A stretch of 64,000 nt of DNA. Origin: Flavobacterium taihuense (GTDB lineage: Bacteria; Bacteroidota; Bacteroidia; Flavobacteriales; Flavobacteriaceae). Each line of letters begins with the position of its first letter. The first letter of the stretch is position 1. The position numbers and the translations under genes were made by a program. Of this stretch, positions 55,698 to 64,000 are shown piece by piece. The notes beneath the pieces are model-generated. The model did no database searches, had not been told where the DNA came from, and was given only the letters and a program-made list of their open reading frames with translations. The stretch is from the NCBI RefSeq assembly GCF_019351435.1, contig NZ_JAHWYN010000004.1, positions 176,505-240,504 on the forward strand. Reading direction: 5' to 3'.

Positions 55698-55760
55698 TTG
55701 TCTGTTTTCTATTTTCTGCTATTTCTTTTTCTTTTTTATCTGAAAACTGCAATCTGTTTA

Positions 55761-56831
55761 CTAAATACTTTTTTCAAGCTCTTTCATCACATCAACAAGA
55801 ACTTGTACACTTTCCAAAGGAAGCGCATTGTACATTGACGCTCTGTAACCTCCAACCGAACGATGTCCTGGCAATCCTGAAATTCCAGCTTCTTTCCACA
55901 TTTCATCAAATTTAGCTGCATGTGATTCATCGTTTAATAAAAAAGTTGCATTCATATTAGAACGATCTTCAACAGCAGCTGTTCCTCTGAACAATGGGTT
56001 TCTGTCTATTTCTGTGTAAAGTAAAGCCGCTTTAGCATCATTTATTTTTTCGATAGCCTCAATTCCTCCAAGGTTTTTCAGCCATTGTAAAGTTAATAAT
56101 GAGGCATAAACAGGGAAAACAGGTGGTGTATTGTACATACTGTCGGCCTTGATGTGTTTGGCATAATCCAACATACTAGGAATAGTGCGACCTGTTTTAC
56201 CAAGAACTTCCTCTTTGATTACCACCAAAGTAGTTCCGGCAGGACCCATGTTTTTTTGTGCGCCAGCGTAAATAATATCGAATTTTGAAAAATCCAATTT
56301 TCTGGAAAAAATATCAGAACTCATATCACATACAACAGGTATGTTTGTTGATGGGAATTCTTTCATTTGAGTTCCGAAAATTGTGTTATTACTCGTACAG
56401 TGAAAATAATCTGCATCAGCAGGTATCGTGTATCCTTTTGGGATATGGTTGTAATTTTGTTCTTTTGAAGATGCTACGACTGTAGTGTCTCCAAAGATTT
56501 TTGCCTCTTTTATAGCAGCTGAAGCCCAAGTTCCAGTATCTAAATAAGCTGCTTTTCCGTTTTCTTTCATTAAGTTGTAAGGAACCATCAAGAATTCTAA
56601 ACTGGCACCTCCACCAAGGAACAGGGCTTGATATCCTTTTCCTGTTAGGTCTAAAAGTTCTAAAACTAAGGCTCTTGCTTCCTCCATTACGGTAACAAAA
56701 TCTTTGCTACGATGCGAAATTTCTAAAAGGGATAAACCAGAATCATTAAAATTTAAAATGGCTTGTGCTGATTTTTCGAAAACTTCTTGTGGTAAAATGC
56801 AAGGTCCTGCGCTGTAGTTGTGTTTTTTCAT
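55761..56831 (-). CDS. serC: Phosphoserine aminotransferase
   Basis: 356 residues, normal length. Begins MKKHNYSAGPCILP, the family N-terminus; SGLSLLEISHRSKDF, FLGGGASLEFLMVPYNL and the PLP lysine Lys193 in YAGAQKNMGPAG identify SerC; the C-terminus has GLPGHRSVGGYRASMYNALP. Converts 3-phosphohydroxypyruvate to phosphoserine with glutamate; in the family it also acts in pyridoxine synthesis. Cytoplasmic, first gene of serC-serA. Confidence 0.96.
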   Translation of the reverse strand: MKKHNYSAGPCILPQEVFEKSAQAILNFNDSGLSLLEISHRSKDFVTVMEEARALVLELLDLTGKGYQALFLGGGASLEFLMVPYNLMKENGKAAYLDTGTWASAAIKEAKIFGDTTVVASSKEQNYNHIPKGYTIPADADYFHCTSNNTIFGTQMKEFPSTNIPVVCDMSSDIFSRKLDFSKFDIIYAGAQKNMGPAGTTLVVIKEEVLGKTGRTIPSMLDYAKHIKADSMYNTPPVFPVYASLLTLQWLKNLGGIEAIEKINDAKAALLYTEIDRNPLFRGTAAVEDRSNMNATFLLNDESHAAKFDEMWKEAGISGLPGHRSVGGYRASMYNALPLESVQVLVDVMKELEKSI

Positions 56832-57024
56832 GGTGTAGTTACTATTTGTTTTTTATTTGTTCCAATCTATTCTTTGGATGAAATCGCTAATTTTCATACT
56901 ATTCAGAGATTAGGAATTATGGTCATTTCAAGATGTAATTGGTGTTGAAAAATTTAAAGTGCAAATTTCGGGAATAGGGGATTAAAAATCGTTAAATTAT
57001 TCGCAATAATATAAAAGCATTGGG

Positions 57025-58083
57025 TTATATTGTTGACAAAAACGATATAGTATCAATATTGTCTGCGTAATCCCATAAATTTGGTTTTTGTGTGGTTCCA
57101 AAGTCAATGCTGTTTTTTACAAGATTATTACTCACAATGCATTGAATTTGATGACTTTCGTTTTCTAAACGTTCTTGTAAGTCTTTCAAATCTTCATAAT
57201 ATTCGTAAAAAACACTCGTAATTGGAGAACCATAACTGGAATCTTCTTTTATAGTCAAAAATCCATTGTCCAATAGTTTGAAATTACTCATCAGGAACAC
57301 GGCTTTGTTGTAGTCGTAATTATTAGCATATTTCTCATAATGAATCACATCTTGGTATTCGAAAATAGCTTCAAAAAACGGTTCAAAGGAATAATCTTTC
57401 GGGACAAAAAGTTTGGAAACATTGCGACATCCTAAACCAAAATATCTAAAGATATCTTCGCCTAATGCCGTCATTTGCGCTTTGGTTTCTTTACCATTCA
57501 ATATTGCAATTGAGTTTCTGTTTTTTCTAATTATTGATGGCTTATCTTTGAAATAGTATTCAAAATAGCGAGCTGTATTGTTGCTTCCTGTTGCAATAAC
57601 GGCATCAAAACCTTCTAGTTTTCCTTCTACGAATGTGATTTTATTTTTCAATTCAGGTTCCGAAGCAATTAGATAATTAGCCAAAAAAGGCAAAAGATGT
57701 TGGTCGTTCGAAGACGTTTTTACTAAAACATCATGTCCCGTTATTAAAACCGATAAAAAATCATGAAATCCAACCAATGGAATATTTCCCGCCAATATCA
57801 AGGCTACTTTTTTAGGTTTTACTGCGCTAAAGTCGTAGTTGGAAAGCCATTGTGATAATTTTTTTTCGGTCAAGGCATCTGCCCAAGATTGTATGGAGAA
57901 ATAAACTTGTTCTGGGGTGTACCAGCCATTATGTGATTGGGAAAGCTGAATTAAATCTATAAATTTTTCAAAAAATAAATCATTGCCAAATACAGTTTCA
58001 TCCTTTGAACAATTCCCTTCTTTGAATTGCGCAAGAAATTTACCTAATTTAACAAATGTGTTTTTTTTTGTATCTAATGTCAT
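57025..58083 (-). CDS. LuxC-like acyl-CoA reductase family protein
   Basis: 352 residues, no signal. VALILAGNIPLVGFHDFLSVLITG and DVLVKTSSNDQ form the NAD(P)/acyl binding part, FDAVIATGSNNTARYFEYYF the middle, and GLGCRNVSKLFVP holds the probable catalytic Cys219, the aldehyde-dehydrogenase-type thiol of LuxC proteins. Substrate unknown. It is divergent from a ferredoxin gene, which might donate or accept electrons, and upstream of serC-serA. It has a well-matched promoter of its own. Confidence 0.8.
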   Translation of the reverse strand: MTLDTKKNTFVKLGKFLAQFKEGNCSKDETVFGNDLFFEKFIDLIQLSQSHNGWYTPEQVYFSIQSWADALTEKKLSQWLSNYDFSAVKPKKVALILAGNIPLVGFHDFLSVLITGHDVLVKTSSNDQHLLPFLANYLIASEPELKNKITFVEGKLEGFDAVIATGSNNTARYFEYYFKDKPSIIRKNRNSIAILNGKETKAQMTALGEDIFRYFGLGCRNVSKLFVPKDYSFEPFFEAIFEYQDVIHYEKYANNYDYNKAVFLMSNFKLLDNGFLTIKEDSSYGSPITSVFYEYYEDLKDLQERLENESHQIQCIVSNNLVKNSIDFGTTQKPNLWDYADNIDTISFLSTI

Positions 58084-58121
58084 AATGTTTGTTTATGAAA
58101 AGTTTTGATTGTAATTTTGCA

Positions 58122-58152
58122 CAAAAATAAGCTTTTTATAAGCTTTAGGCAA
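58122..58152 (-). promoter_or_regulatory. Promoter of the acyl-CoA reductase gene
   Basis: On the minus strand TTG (58152-58150), 20 bases, then TATTTTTG (58129-58122): a full match to TTG-N17-23-TAnnTTTG. Predicted transcript start near 58115, about 32 bases before the ATG. Confidence 0.55.
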
Positions 58153-58229
58153 AAGTTGTGTTCAGTATTCGTATTTCGTTTTATAGAACTTATAACTTTT
58201 GAACTTTCAACCCTAAAATAAAACAGAAA

Positions 58230-58580
58230 ATGGCAATTATAATAACCGATGAATGCATAAATTGTGGAGCCTGTGAACCAGAGTGCCCAAATACAGCAAT
58301 ATATGAAGGAGCAGATGATTGGAGATATAAAGATGGTACAAAACTGAAAGGAAAAGTAATTTTGCCAGATGGTACAGAAGTGGATTCTGATGAGGCACAA
58401 ACACCAATTTCTGATGAAATTTATTATATAGTTCCTGGTAAATGTACTGAATGTAAAGGATTTCATGATGAACCACAATGTGCTGCAGTTTGCCCTGTAG
58501 ATTGTTGTATTCCTGATGACAATCATGTAGAGTCTGAAGAGACTTTGTTAAACAGACAAGCTTTCTTGCACAACGAATAG
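58230..58580 (+). CDS. 2[4Fe-4S] ferredoxin (Alvin type)
   Basis: 116 residues. First cluster motif C9-x2-C12-x2-C15-x3-C19-P ([12 protein letters not shown]); second motif in [21 protein letters not shown] has C-x2-C-x8-C-x3-C-P, the widened spacing of Allochromatium-type ferredoxins, followed by CC. The loop between clusters is longer than usual (about 50 residues, [17 protein letters not shown]). Cytoplasmic electron carrier with low-potential clusters. Divergent from the acyl-CoA reductase gene. Confidence 0.93.
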   Translation: MAIIITDECINCGACEPECPNTAIYEGADDWRYKDGTKLKGKVILPDGTEVDSDEAQTPISDEIYYIVPGKCTECKGFHDEPQCAAVCPVDCCIPDDNHVESEETLLNRQAFLHNE

Positions 58581-58605
58581 TGTATTTATAGTTTAAAGAC
58601 ATGCA

Positions 58606-58633
58606 AAACCTGTATTTTTATACAGGTTTTTTT
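58606..58633 (+). terminator. Terminator after the ferredoxin gene
   Basis: Stem AAACCTGTAT / ATACAGGTTT with a 4-base loop and seven T, 25 bases after the stop. Confidence 0.85.
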
Positions 58634-58722
58634 GTTTGTAATGTTTTTTTAAAGTTGGGTTTTGTTAATTTTTTTTTCTATTTTTAGAAGAATATTTCTG
58701 AGTTTTTTTTCTTTAGTATTTA

Positions 58723-59892
58723 ATGAATATGAAAAAAATCCTTTTTTTGATTCTGTTTTTTTTAAGTTTTAATGTTTTTTCACAAAATAATGAAAGAACA
58801 TTGATATTATTGGATAGTGATTCTAATGTGCCAATTGAAGATGCTGTTGTTTTAGTTTTAAAAACGAAGCAAGTCTTGATGACTAATAAAGAAGGAACGG
58901 TAGTCTTTGAGCTGAAAGGAGGGTCTAATGTAAAAGTGACACATTCATCATATTTGCCACTCAACATAAAATGGGCTTCTTTAAATCAGCCTGAAAATAT
59001 TATCTATTTAAAAAGTAAACTAAATAGACTTGATGATATAGTCATAACAAAACAGCACCCTCAAGAAATCGTTAAAGAGTTAGTTGATAATTCAATTAAA
59101 AGACTGAGTGTACCTGCTAGATTGAAAGCTTATTCAAGAGAGTTTTTTAAATTAAATGGAGCTTATGCCTATTTTAATGATGGGCTTATAAACTTTCAAT
59201 TATATAGAGATCAAAAAAAGGTGAAATCGATTTTGTTAGTAGAACAGAATCGATCTTTTGGTTTAATAGACGATGAAATTAGTTCTGATCTTTTGGGGTA
59301 TAACTTGAATGTGATGATGGAGAAGTATTATGTTTTCTCGGCTTTGAGACCATTATTGGATGTGAAGTCAAAAAAGAAATATTCTTTTATTGTAAAGGTA
59401 TCTCCTGTAAATGAAGAGTATAATGAAATATTAGCAATCCCCGTAGAAGGTTCAGATGAGTTATTAGATGATTTTAAAATTGTTTACGATGTTAAAAGGA
59501 AATTGATAATTGAGGTAAATGCTGAAGTATCTGGTATTTCATTAGCAAAAGTCGAAGAAGAAACCAAGAAAGGTTCAAAAAATTTAATTAGGTCTGTGTT
59601 TAAAACCAATTATAGAATTGACTTAAATAATTATTATCTAGTTAGTTCAAAGGAAGAGATTAATTATGAAATTAATGCAGGTAATGAAATTAAAAACATA
59701 GAAGTATTGAATAATCTAGTAACGACTAATTTTAATATTCAAAATTTTACTTATAAGGAAAGTGATGTTTTTAAAGATAAAACACTTTTCAATATAAAAA
59801 ACTCTATATTGACTGATTATTGGAATGTTTCTGGTTTGACTCCTACCGCTAAAGAATTAGAGATAATAAATAAAATTATAAATTCTTTTTAG
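58723..59892 (+). CDS. Exported carboxypeptidase-regulatory-like domain protein
   Basis: 389 residues (ATG at 58723 or 58729). Signal peptide to about residue 22 (..SFNVFSQ). Residues ~25-95 form a CarboxypepD_reg-like beta-sandwich (LLDSDSNVPIEDAVVLVLKT, VKVTHSSYLPLNIKW); the rest is a predicted extended region (EIVKELVDNSIKRLSVPARL and KAYSREFFKLNGAYAYFNDG). No catalytic residues. Periplasmic or surface protein of unknown role. Its 3' end overlaps the convergent methyltransferase gene by 17 bases. Confidence 0.75.
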   Translation: MNMKKILFLILFFLSFNVFSQNNERTLILLDSDSNVPIEDAVVLVLKTKQVLMTNKEGTVVFELKGGSNVKVTHSSYLPLNIKWASLNQPENIIYLKSKLNRLDDIVITKQHPQEIVKELVDNSIKRLSVPARLKAYSREFFKLNGAYAYFNDGLINFQLYRDQKKVKSILLVEQNRSFGLIDDEISSDLLGYNLNVMMEKYYVFSALRPLLDVKSKKKYSFIVKVSPVNEEYNEILAIPVEGSDELLDDFKIVYDVKRKLIIEVNAEVSGISLAKVEEETKKGSKNLIRSVFKTNYRIDLNNYYLVSSKEEINYEINAGNEIKNIEVLNNLVTTNFNIQNFTYKESDVFKDKTLFNIKNSILTDYWNVSGLTPTAKELEIINKIINSF

Positions 59893-60622
59893 CCACAATC
59901 ACGTAAGTGTCATAAGCATATGTTTTTCTGTCTATTGTTTTGATGATTTCAAAATTGTTTAAGTATAGAAAAAGCTCTATTTCGTTTAATGTAAAAACCC
60001 GTACGGTAGAAAAATCATCCAGTAGAATTTCTTTGTCATTATCTACAATCTTGTAATATTGTGCACTCCAATTCAATAGGAAATTTTCCAGGGGAGTGGT
60101 TTTCCAATGGCTTTCTCGAATGTAATTTATTCCTTCATATGTTGCTTCATGGAGTATGGATTGATTTTCTTTGATGAAGGGAATGAATCGATTAGCATCA
60201 ATAAAATCAAAAATAAAAACGCCGTTTTGATTTAAATTTTTATACACGGACTCAAAGGTGTCAAGTATGTCTTCATTGTTGATTAGATAGCTCGTGGATC
60301 TGCCTGTTATAATAATAGCGTCTACAGGGTTTTCTAGTTCAAAATTACGCATGTCACCATGTATAAAAAGACTATTCTTGTTTCTTTCCTGGGCAATTGC
60401 AATCATACTTTGGCTATAATCAAGACCTTTATAATCTTGATTGTTTTCTTGAAAACGTTTGGCTAAATTACCAGTACCACTTCCTATTTCAAGTATGGAT
60501 GTACAATTTTTTTCTTTAATTAATTCATTGTAGAACTCATATTCCTCATCATAATTGATAAAGGTTTGGTACATGGCATCAAAAATAGCTGCCATTTTAC
60601 CAGTATATAAATTATTTGCCAT
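59876..60622 (-). CDS. Class I SAM-dependent methyltransferase
   Basis: 248 residues. The SAM-binding motif I is SILEIGSGTGNLAKRF (~43-58), motif II DYSQSMIAIAQ and motif IV region GDMRNFELENPVDAIIITGR. The C-terminal half (LLDDFSTVRVFTLNEIELFL) is the substrate lid. Methyl acceptor cannot be told. Cytoplasmic. It shares 17 bases with the convergent upstream gene, so no terminator separates them. Confidence 0.85.
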   Translation of the reverse strand: MANNLYTGKMAAIFDAMYQTFINYDEEYEFYNELIKEKNCTSILEIGSGTGNLAKRFQENNQDYKGLDYSQSMIAIAQERNKNSLFIHGDMRNFELENPVDAIIITGRSTSYLINNEDILDTFESVYKNLNQNGVFIFDFIDANRFIPFIKENQSILHEATYEGINYIRESHWKTTPLENFLLNWSAQYYKIVDNDKEILLDDFSTVRVFTLNEIELFLYLNNFEIIKTIDRKTYAYDTYVIVAKKNL

Positions 60623-60672
60623 GATAGTTATATATTGTTGAGTATAAATTTAAGGAATTAAACGAAATAAAA

Positions 60673-60700
60673 AAAAGAGCTACCCGAAGATAGCTCTTTT
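60673..60700 (-). terminator. Terminator of the TonB-dependent receptor gene
   Basis: Stem AAAAGAGCTA / TAGCTCTTTT with an 8-base loop; a run of T follows on the minus strand, 19 bases after the receptor stop. Confidence 0.8.
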
Positions 60701-60718
60701 GTAATTTAGGAATTCAAA

Positions 60719-63454
60719 TTAGAATTTATAGTTTAATGATAGATTCATCATTGTTCCCAATTGACTAAAATGAGATCCGTCATAAGTCATTTGAGAATAG
60801 CGGCCATTGAAGGTTAAATCATTGATTTGGTTTTTCAATGTTGCTGGGTCATTCATGATGGCTTCAGCTCCTGCAGACCCGTCTGATTTTAATTCCCATT
60901 CTGGTAATACATTAAATAAGTTGTTTACATTTAGAGCTAAGCTAATTTTATCAGTAGCTCTATAAGAAATTCCTAAATCAGTTACCATTTTCGTTAAGAA
61001 CTCAACAGTAAGGTTTTTATCGTATAAATCGGCATTTTTGAATTTTGCAGGTCCAAAAACAGTATTGTTTAGTGAAAATGTGAATTTGTCTATTTCATAG
61101 TCAGCTCCAAGAATTACTTTGAACTCTGGGCGCGAAGTAAGTAGTAAAGCCTCCGAAGTTTTGCCAAATACTGATTGATCTACTGCTTCAACACTTGCAA
61201 TATTTCTAACATCGCCATCTAAAGCATTTTCAATAGTATAGTTTCCTGAAAGATTTATAGCTAATTTCCCTGTTCCTAATCCTATATTTCTGTAGTTGGC
61301 CACAAGGTCTAAACCAGATGTTTTAGTGTCTATAGCATTTGTGAAAAAGGATTGAATGTTGCCAGGGCTAAAAGTAATTTTATCACCCAAGACGATACGA
61401 TCCTTTACACTAATATAATAGTAATCTAAAGTAGCACTAAAGTTTTTAATTGGATTAATCCCTATACCAACTGTGTAATTGGTTGAACTTTCCGCTTTCA
61501 AACTTGGAACACCTCTTAATCTAGCTGCAGATGACACGTTGTTTATGATTCCTTCTAGCTGAATTCCGCCAGCAGCAAATGATGATTGTACTTTTTGAGT
61601 GTAAATTTGGTGTAATGTAGGAGCTCTAAACCCTGTAGAAACAGATCCTCTCAAAGTAATTTTGTCATCGATAAATTTATATCTTGAACTTAATTTCCAT
61701 ACTGTTTTATTTCCAAAATCACTATAATCTTCGTAACGAATTGTTCCTTCAAATAGTAAATCTTTTGTGGCATCCAAAGAAGCACTAAGATAATAACCAA
61801 CATTGTAGCGATTAAATTTACCTGAGTTTTCTGGTCTGTTACCTTGATAAGAATCGGCTCCAAGTCCAATATAAGAGGCTTCGTCTCCTTCTCTAACTTC
61901 AAATGTTTCTGTTCTAAACTCAGAACCAAAAGCAAAACTGAAATTATCAGATAATCTTTTGTTGATGTCAATGTTACCTACATAATGTGTAAAACCTACG
62001 CCACCTGGATTAAAATCAATTGGGCCACTATAAACGTTCGGATCTGGTGCATAAATAAAATCCGGAGTTGTAGGGTCTCCATCTAAATCTTCTTGTGAGC
62101 GGTTATGGGAATTTGAAACGGTGTAATTTTGTTGGTTTCCGCCTGTTGTAAAACTGGCATCTGCATTCCAGCCGTCTTGTTCAAATTTATATCCAATAGT
62201 TGCGTTGTAATCATTTAACTCTCCTTCAAAACTTGGCACATATCCTTGATATGAAGCTGGTGTGCCATCACCAAATAAAGATGCCAAATATGGGAAGTCA
62301 GTAGTAGTTCTCCAATATGGAGTTCTATAATTGGCAAATGAATTAACTTTTTTGTAAACATAGGCTGCATTATAATAGAATTGTGTGTGATCATTGATGT
62401 CTTTACCACCATTGATAACGAATTTAGCGGCTGCTGTTTCTGGTGATCCGTTTATGTTTCCAGCATCAGGATGTTTTGATAAAAAGTTTTTAATATCTGG
62501 CAAAGTATTTATACCTGCAGTTGTACCTCCCCAGTAATTGAATTCTCCGTCAGCATCTACTGTACCTGGACGATTTGCCATTTCCGTTTTTGAGAAATCT
62601 AAAGTGTAATTTACAAATCCACTATCGCCAACAGTTGTTCCGTTGTTTATGGTTAATCCAAATGTTTCTCCATCACCTTCACTTGTAATACCAGTCCTAA
62701 GAGTTGCTGAGCCTGTGTTGCTATTCTTTTTCAAGATAATGTTCATTACACCTGCAATAGCATCAGATCCGTATTGAGCAGAAGCTCCATCTCTTAGAAT
62801 CTCAACTCTTTCAATTGCGTCAGTAGGAATTGCAGAAATATCAGCTCCTGTTTCACCACGTCCTGGTGAAGTTTGTACATAAACAAGAGCGCTTAGGTTT
62901 TTACGTTTACCATTAATTAAGATTAATGTTCTACTTGGTCCCATGTTTCTAATCTCATAAGGATCCAGTAATGATGTAGCGTCATTTACGGGTGTGTTTA
63001 CAGTGTTAAATGACGGAATTCTGTACTGTAATGCTTTGTCGAAAGTGGCTTGCCCAGTAGAGGTCAAGTCTTTGGCGCTTAAAACATCAATAGGTAATGC
63101 CGATGTAGTGTTGGTTCTGGTCGATGTTCTCGAACCAGTAACTACAACTTCGTCTAGTTTTTGTCCGCCAGTTTCTTCTTCTAAATCAACATTGATGATA
63201 GCAGTTGTAGCTGATCTTGTAGCCGTATTATATCCTATGTAGCTAAAAATTAATGTGGCTCCTTCATTTACGCTTAATTTGTAGCTACCTTCCGAATCAG
63301 TAGAAACTCCATTCTTTGTTCCTTTTTCCTGGACGTTAACTCCTGGCAGTGGTGTGCCTGTTTTGTCTTTCACGACTCCGGAAACTTCTCTTTGGGCCAG
63401 CATAAAGGTGGCATTTAGCAAAAAGAATAGTAATGTGATTTTTTTCATAATCAA
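60719..63454 (-). CDS. TonB-dependent receptor with N-terminal carboxypeptidase-regulatory-like domain
   Basis: 911 residues (ATG at 63454, with a second in-frame ATG at 63448). Signal peptide to ~21 (..NATFMLAQ). A CarboxypepD_reg-like domain at ~22-105 (VSGVVKDKTGTPLPGVNVQE), then the TonB box-like KLDEVVVTGSRTS and a plug with RNMGPSRTLILINGKR and VEILRDGASAQYGSDAIAGV. The barrel ends MMNLSLNYKF with terminal Phe. It is the iron/vitamin-type (BtuB/FepA-like) receptor, not SusC, and has no SusD partner. Substrate unknown. Monocistronic with its own terminator. Confidence 0.92.
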   Translation of the reverse strand: MIMKKITLLFFLLNATFMLAQREVSGVVKDKTGTPLPGVNVQEKGTKNGVSTDSEGSYKLSVNEGATLIFSYIGYNTATRSATTAIINVDLEEETGGQKLDEVVVTGSRTSTRTNTTSALPIDVLSAKDLTSTGQATFDKALQYRIPSFNTVNTPVNDATSLLDPYEIRNMGPSRTLILINGKRKNLSALVYVQTSPGRGETGADISAIPTDAIERVEILRDGASAQYGSDAIAGVMNIILKKNSNTGSATLRTGITSEGDGETFGLTINNGTTVGDSGFVNYTLDFSKTEMANRPGTVDADGEFNYWGGTTAGINTLPDIKNFLSKHPDAGNINGSPETAAAKFVINGGKDINDHTQFYYNAAYVYKKVNSFANYRTPYWRTTTDFPYLASLFGDGTPASYQGYVPSFEGELNDYNATIGYKFEQDGWNADASFTTGGNQQNYTVSNSHNRSQEDLDGDPTTPDFIYAPDPNVYSGPIDFNPGGVGFTHYVGNIDINKRLSDNFSFAFGSEFRTETFEVREGDEASYIGLGADSYQGNRPENSGKFNRYNVGYYLSASLDATKDLLFEGTIRYEDYSDFGNKTVWKLSSRYKFIDDKITLRGSVSTGFRAPTLHQIYTQKVQSSFAAGGIQLEGIINNVSSAARLRGVPSLKAESSTNYTVGIGINPIKNFSATLDYYYISVKDRIVLGDKITFSPGNIQSFFTNAIDTKTSGLDLVANYRNIGLGTGKLAINLSGNYTIENALDGDVRNIASVEAVDQSVFGKTSEALLLTSRPEFKVILGADYEIDKFTFSLNNTVFGPAKFKNADLYDKNLTVEFLTKMVTDLGISYRATDKISLALNVNNLFNVLPEWELKSDGSAGAEAIMNDPATLKNQINDLTFNGRYSQMTYDGSHFSQLGTMMNLSLNYKF

Positions 63455-63969
63455 TTAAGTTTGGTTGGTTATTGGTTAATTATTTATGCTAATATAACAA
63501 AATATTAACATAAAAAATATATAATGTTATATTTTGTCTTAAAAGAGGTTTAAAATTATCAATACGGTAATTTCAGGTGTTTATACTTGTTGTAAAAAAA
63601 GCAATTGGTAATTATAGAGGTTTAATTTAGAGTTTTCTTTTTTTTGGATATATCTATTTCACGGAGGAGATTTTGAACAATCATCAATAATGTTTATTTA
63701 GCGATGATATCGCAAGCATAGATGTATTTTTAAGATTTATAAAAATACTTTCTATACTTAGTGTAAAGATCCGTAGTTATTTTAAAATGCTTCTTTTTAT
63801 AATATGTAGGTGATAATTTTAGTGCCTCAAGGCTTTATATAAGCTAAAGAATGAAAAGGAAGGGCGAATATTTGTGGAGTAATGTCTTTATGCCTTATAT
63901 TTGCAAACTTTAAAAAAGGAATTACTAAAAACAAGTAGTAGACAACTGTTATTTGTAAACAAACATAAT
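63455..63969. other. 515-base divergent intergenic region
   Basis: No gene seen between the receptor (minus) and ychF (plus). It contains the ychF promoter near its right end; no obvious Fur-box-like repeat was noticed upstream of the receptor. Confidence 0.5.
63872..63903 (+). promoter_or_regulatory. ychF promoter
   Basis: TTG (63872-63874), 21 bases, TATATTTG (63896-63903): exact fit to the Bacteroidota pattern. Predicted transcript start near 63910, leader about 60 bases. Confidence 0.6.
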
Positions 63970-64000
63970 ATGAAAGCAGGAATTGTAGGGTTACCAAATG
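63970..64000 (+). CDS. ychF: Ribosome-associated GTPase/ATPase YchF, 5' end only
   Basis: Ten codons plus one base are visible, encoding MKAGIVGLPN, which is the highly conserved start of YchF/Ola1 leading into the P-loop (GLPNVGKST in the family). The gene runs off the right edge. Identification rests on this short peptide and a well-formed promoter upstream. Confidence 0.75.
   Translation, partial: MKAGIVGLPN

Noticed and set aside
58080..58526. 148-codon ORF opposite the ferredoxin gene
   Set aside because: Cys/Ile-rich shadow of the strongly supported ferredoxin frame.

Overview
The window is a low-GC, AT-rich Bacteroidota chromosome segment, most likely from a Flavobacterium-type member of the Flavobacteriaceae. 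Reasons: SusC/SusD pairs, type IX secretion (T9SS) C-terminal sorting domains, signal peptides ending in ..AQ or ..SQ, promoter-like TTG-N20/21-TAnnTTTG sequences, and several TTG starts. No rRNA, tRNA, CRISPR array or insertion sequence was seen.

Positions 1-27001 form one large polysaccharide utilization locus (PUL) whose enzymes all point to beta-1,3-glucan (laminarin-like) substrates. In order: the 3' part of a multimodular T9SS-exported glucan-binding-like protein and a fibronectin-like lipoprotein; a membrane-spanning sensor/HTH regulator with a TTG start; a tight operon of SusC, SusD, a PKD-containing surface glycan-binding lipoprotein and a GH16 lipoprotein; then a clan GH-A glycosidase, a cytoplasmic GH149-like beta-1,3-glucan phosphorylase, a GH17 lipoprotein, a GPH-type sugar symporter, a second GH16 enzyme exported by T9SS, and a sugar-porter MFS permease. 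The inferred flow is surface cleavage by the GH16 and GH17 enzymes, SusCD uptake, import of oligosaccharides by the symporters, and phosphorolysis in the cytoplasm to glucose-1-phosphate.

Positions 27250-39730 hold an ECF sigma factor with a very clear promoter overlapped by an inverted repeat, a 47-residue ORF, an endonuclease III lacking the Fe-S cysteines, Bcp peroxiredoxin, a conserved protein of unknown role, an MBL-fold hydrolase, a batA-like / dihydroorotase-like / small membrane protein / esterase operon in which the dihydroorotase homologue has lost its metal ligands, a lactonase-type propeller and a DEAD-box helicase.

Positions 39990-47338 hold an orphan response regulator, a DUF4838 pseudogene with three separate lesions, and a minus-strand HEAT-repeat / GT2 synthase / TPR-YaiO outer-membrane barrel operon. 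The latter looks like an uncharacterised synthase-dependent exopolysaccharide export system and is the best candidate for undescribed biology here.

Positions 47605-64000 are mostly housekeeping: a TIGR02757-like protein, a LolD-type ATPase, FolE, small membrane proteins, a hybrid histidine kinase, a DUF937 protein with an EF-hand-like loop, SerA and SerC, a LuxC-like acyl-CoA reductase divergent from a 2[4Fe-4S] ferredoxin, a carboxypeptidase-regulatory-like protein, a methyltransferase, a TonB-dependent receptor, and the first codons of ychF at the right edge.
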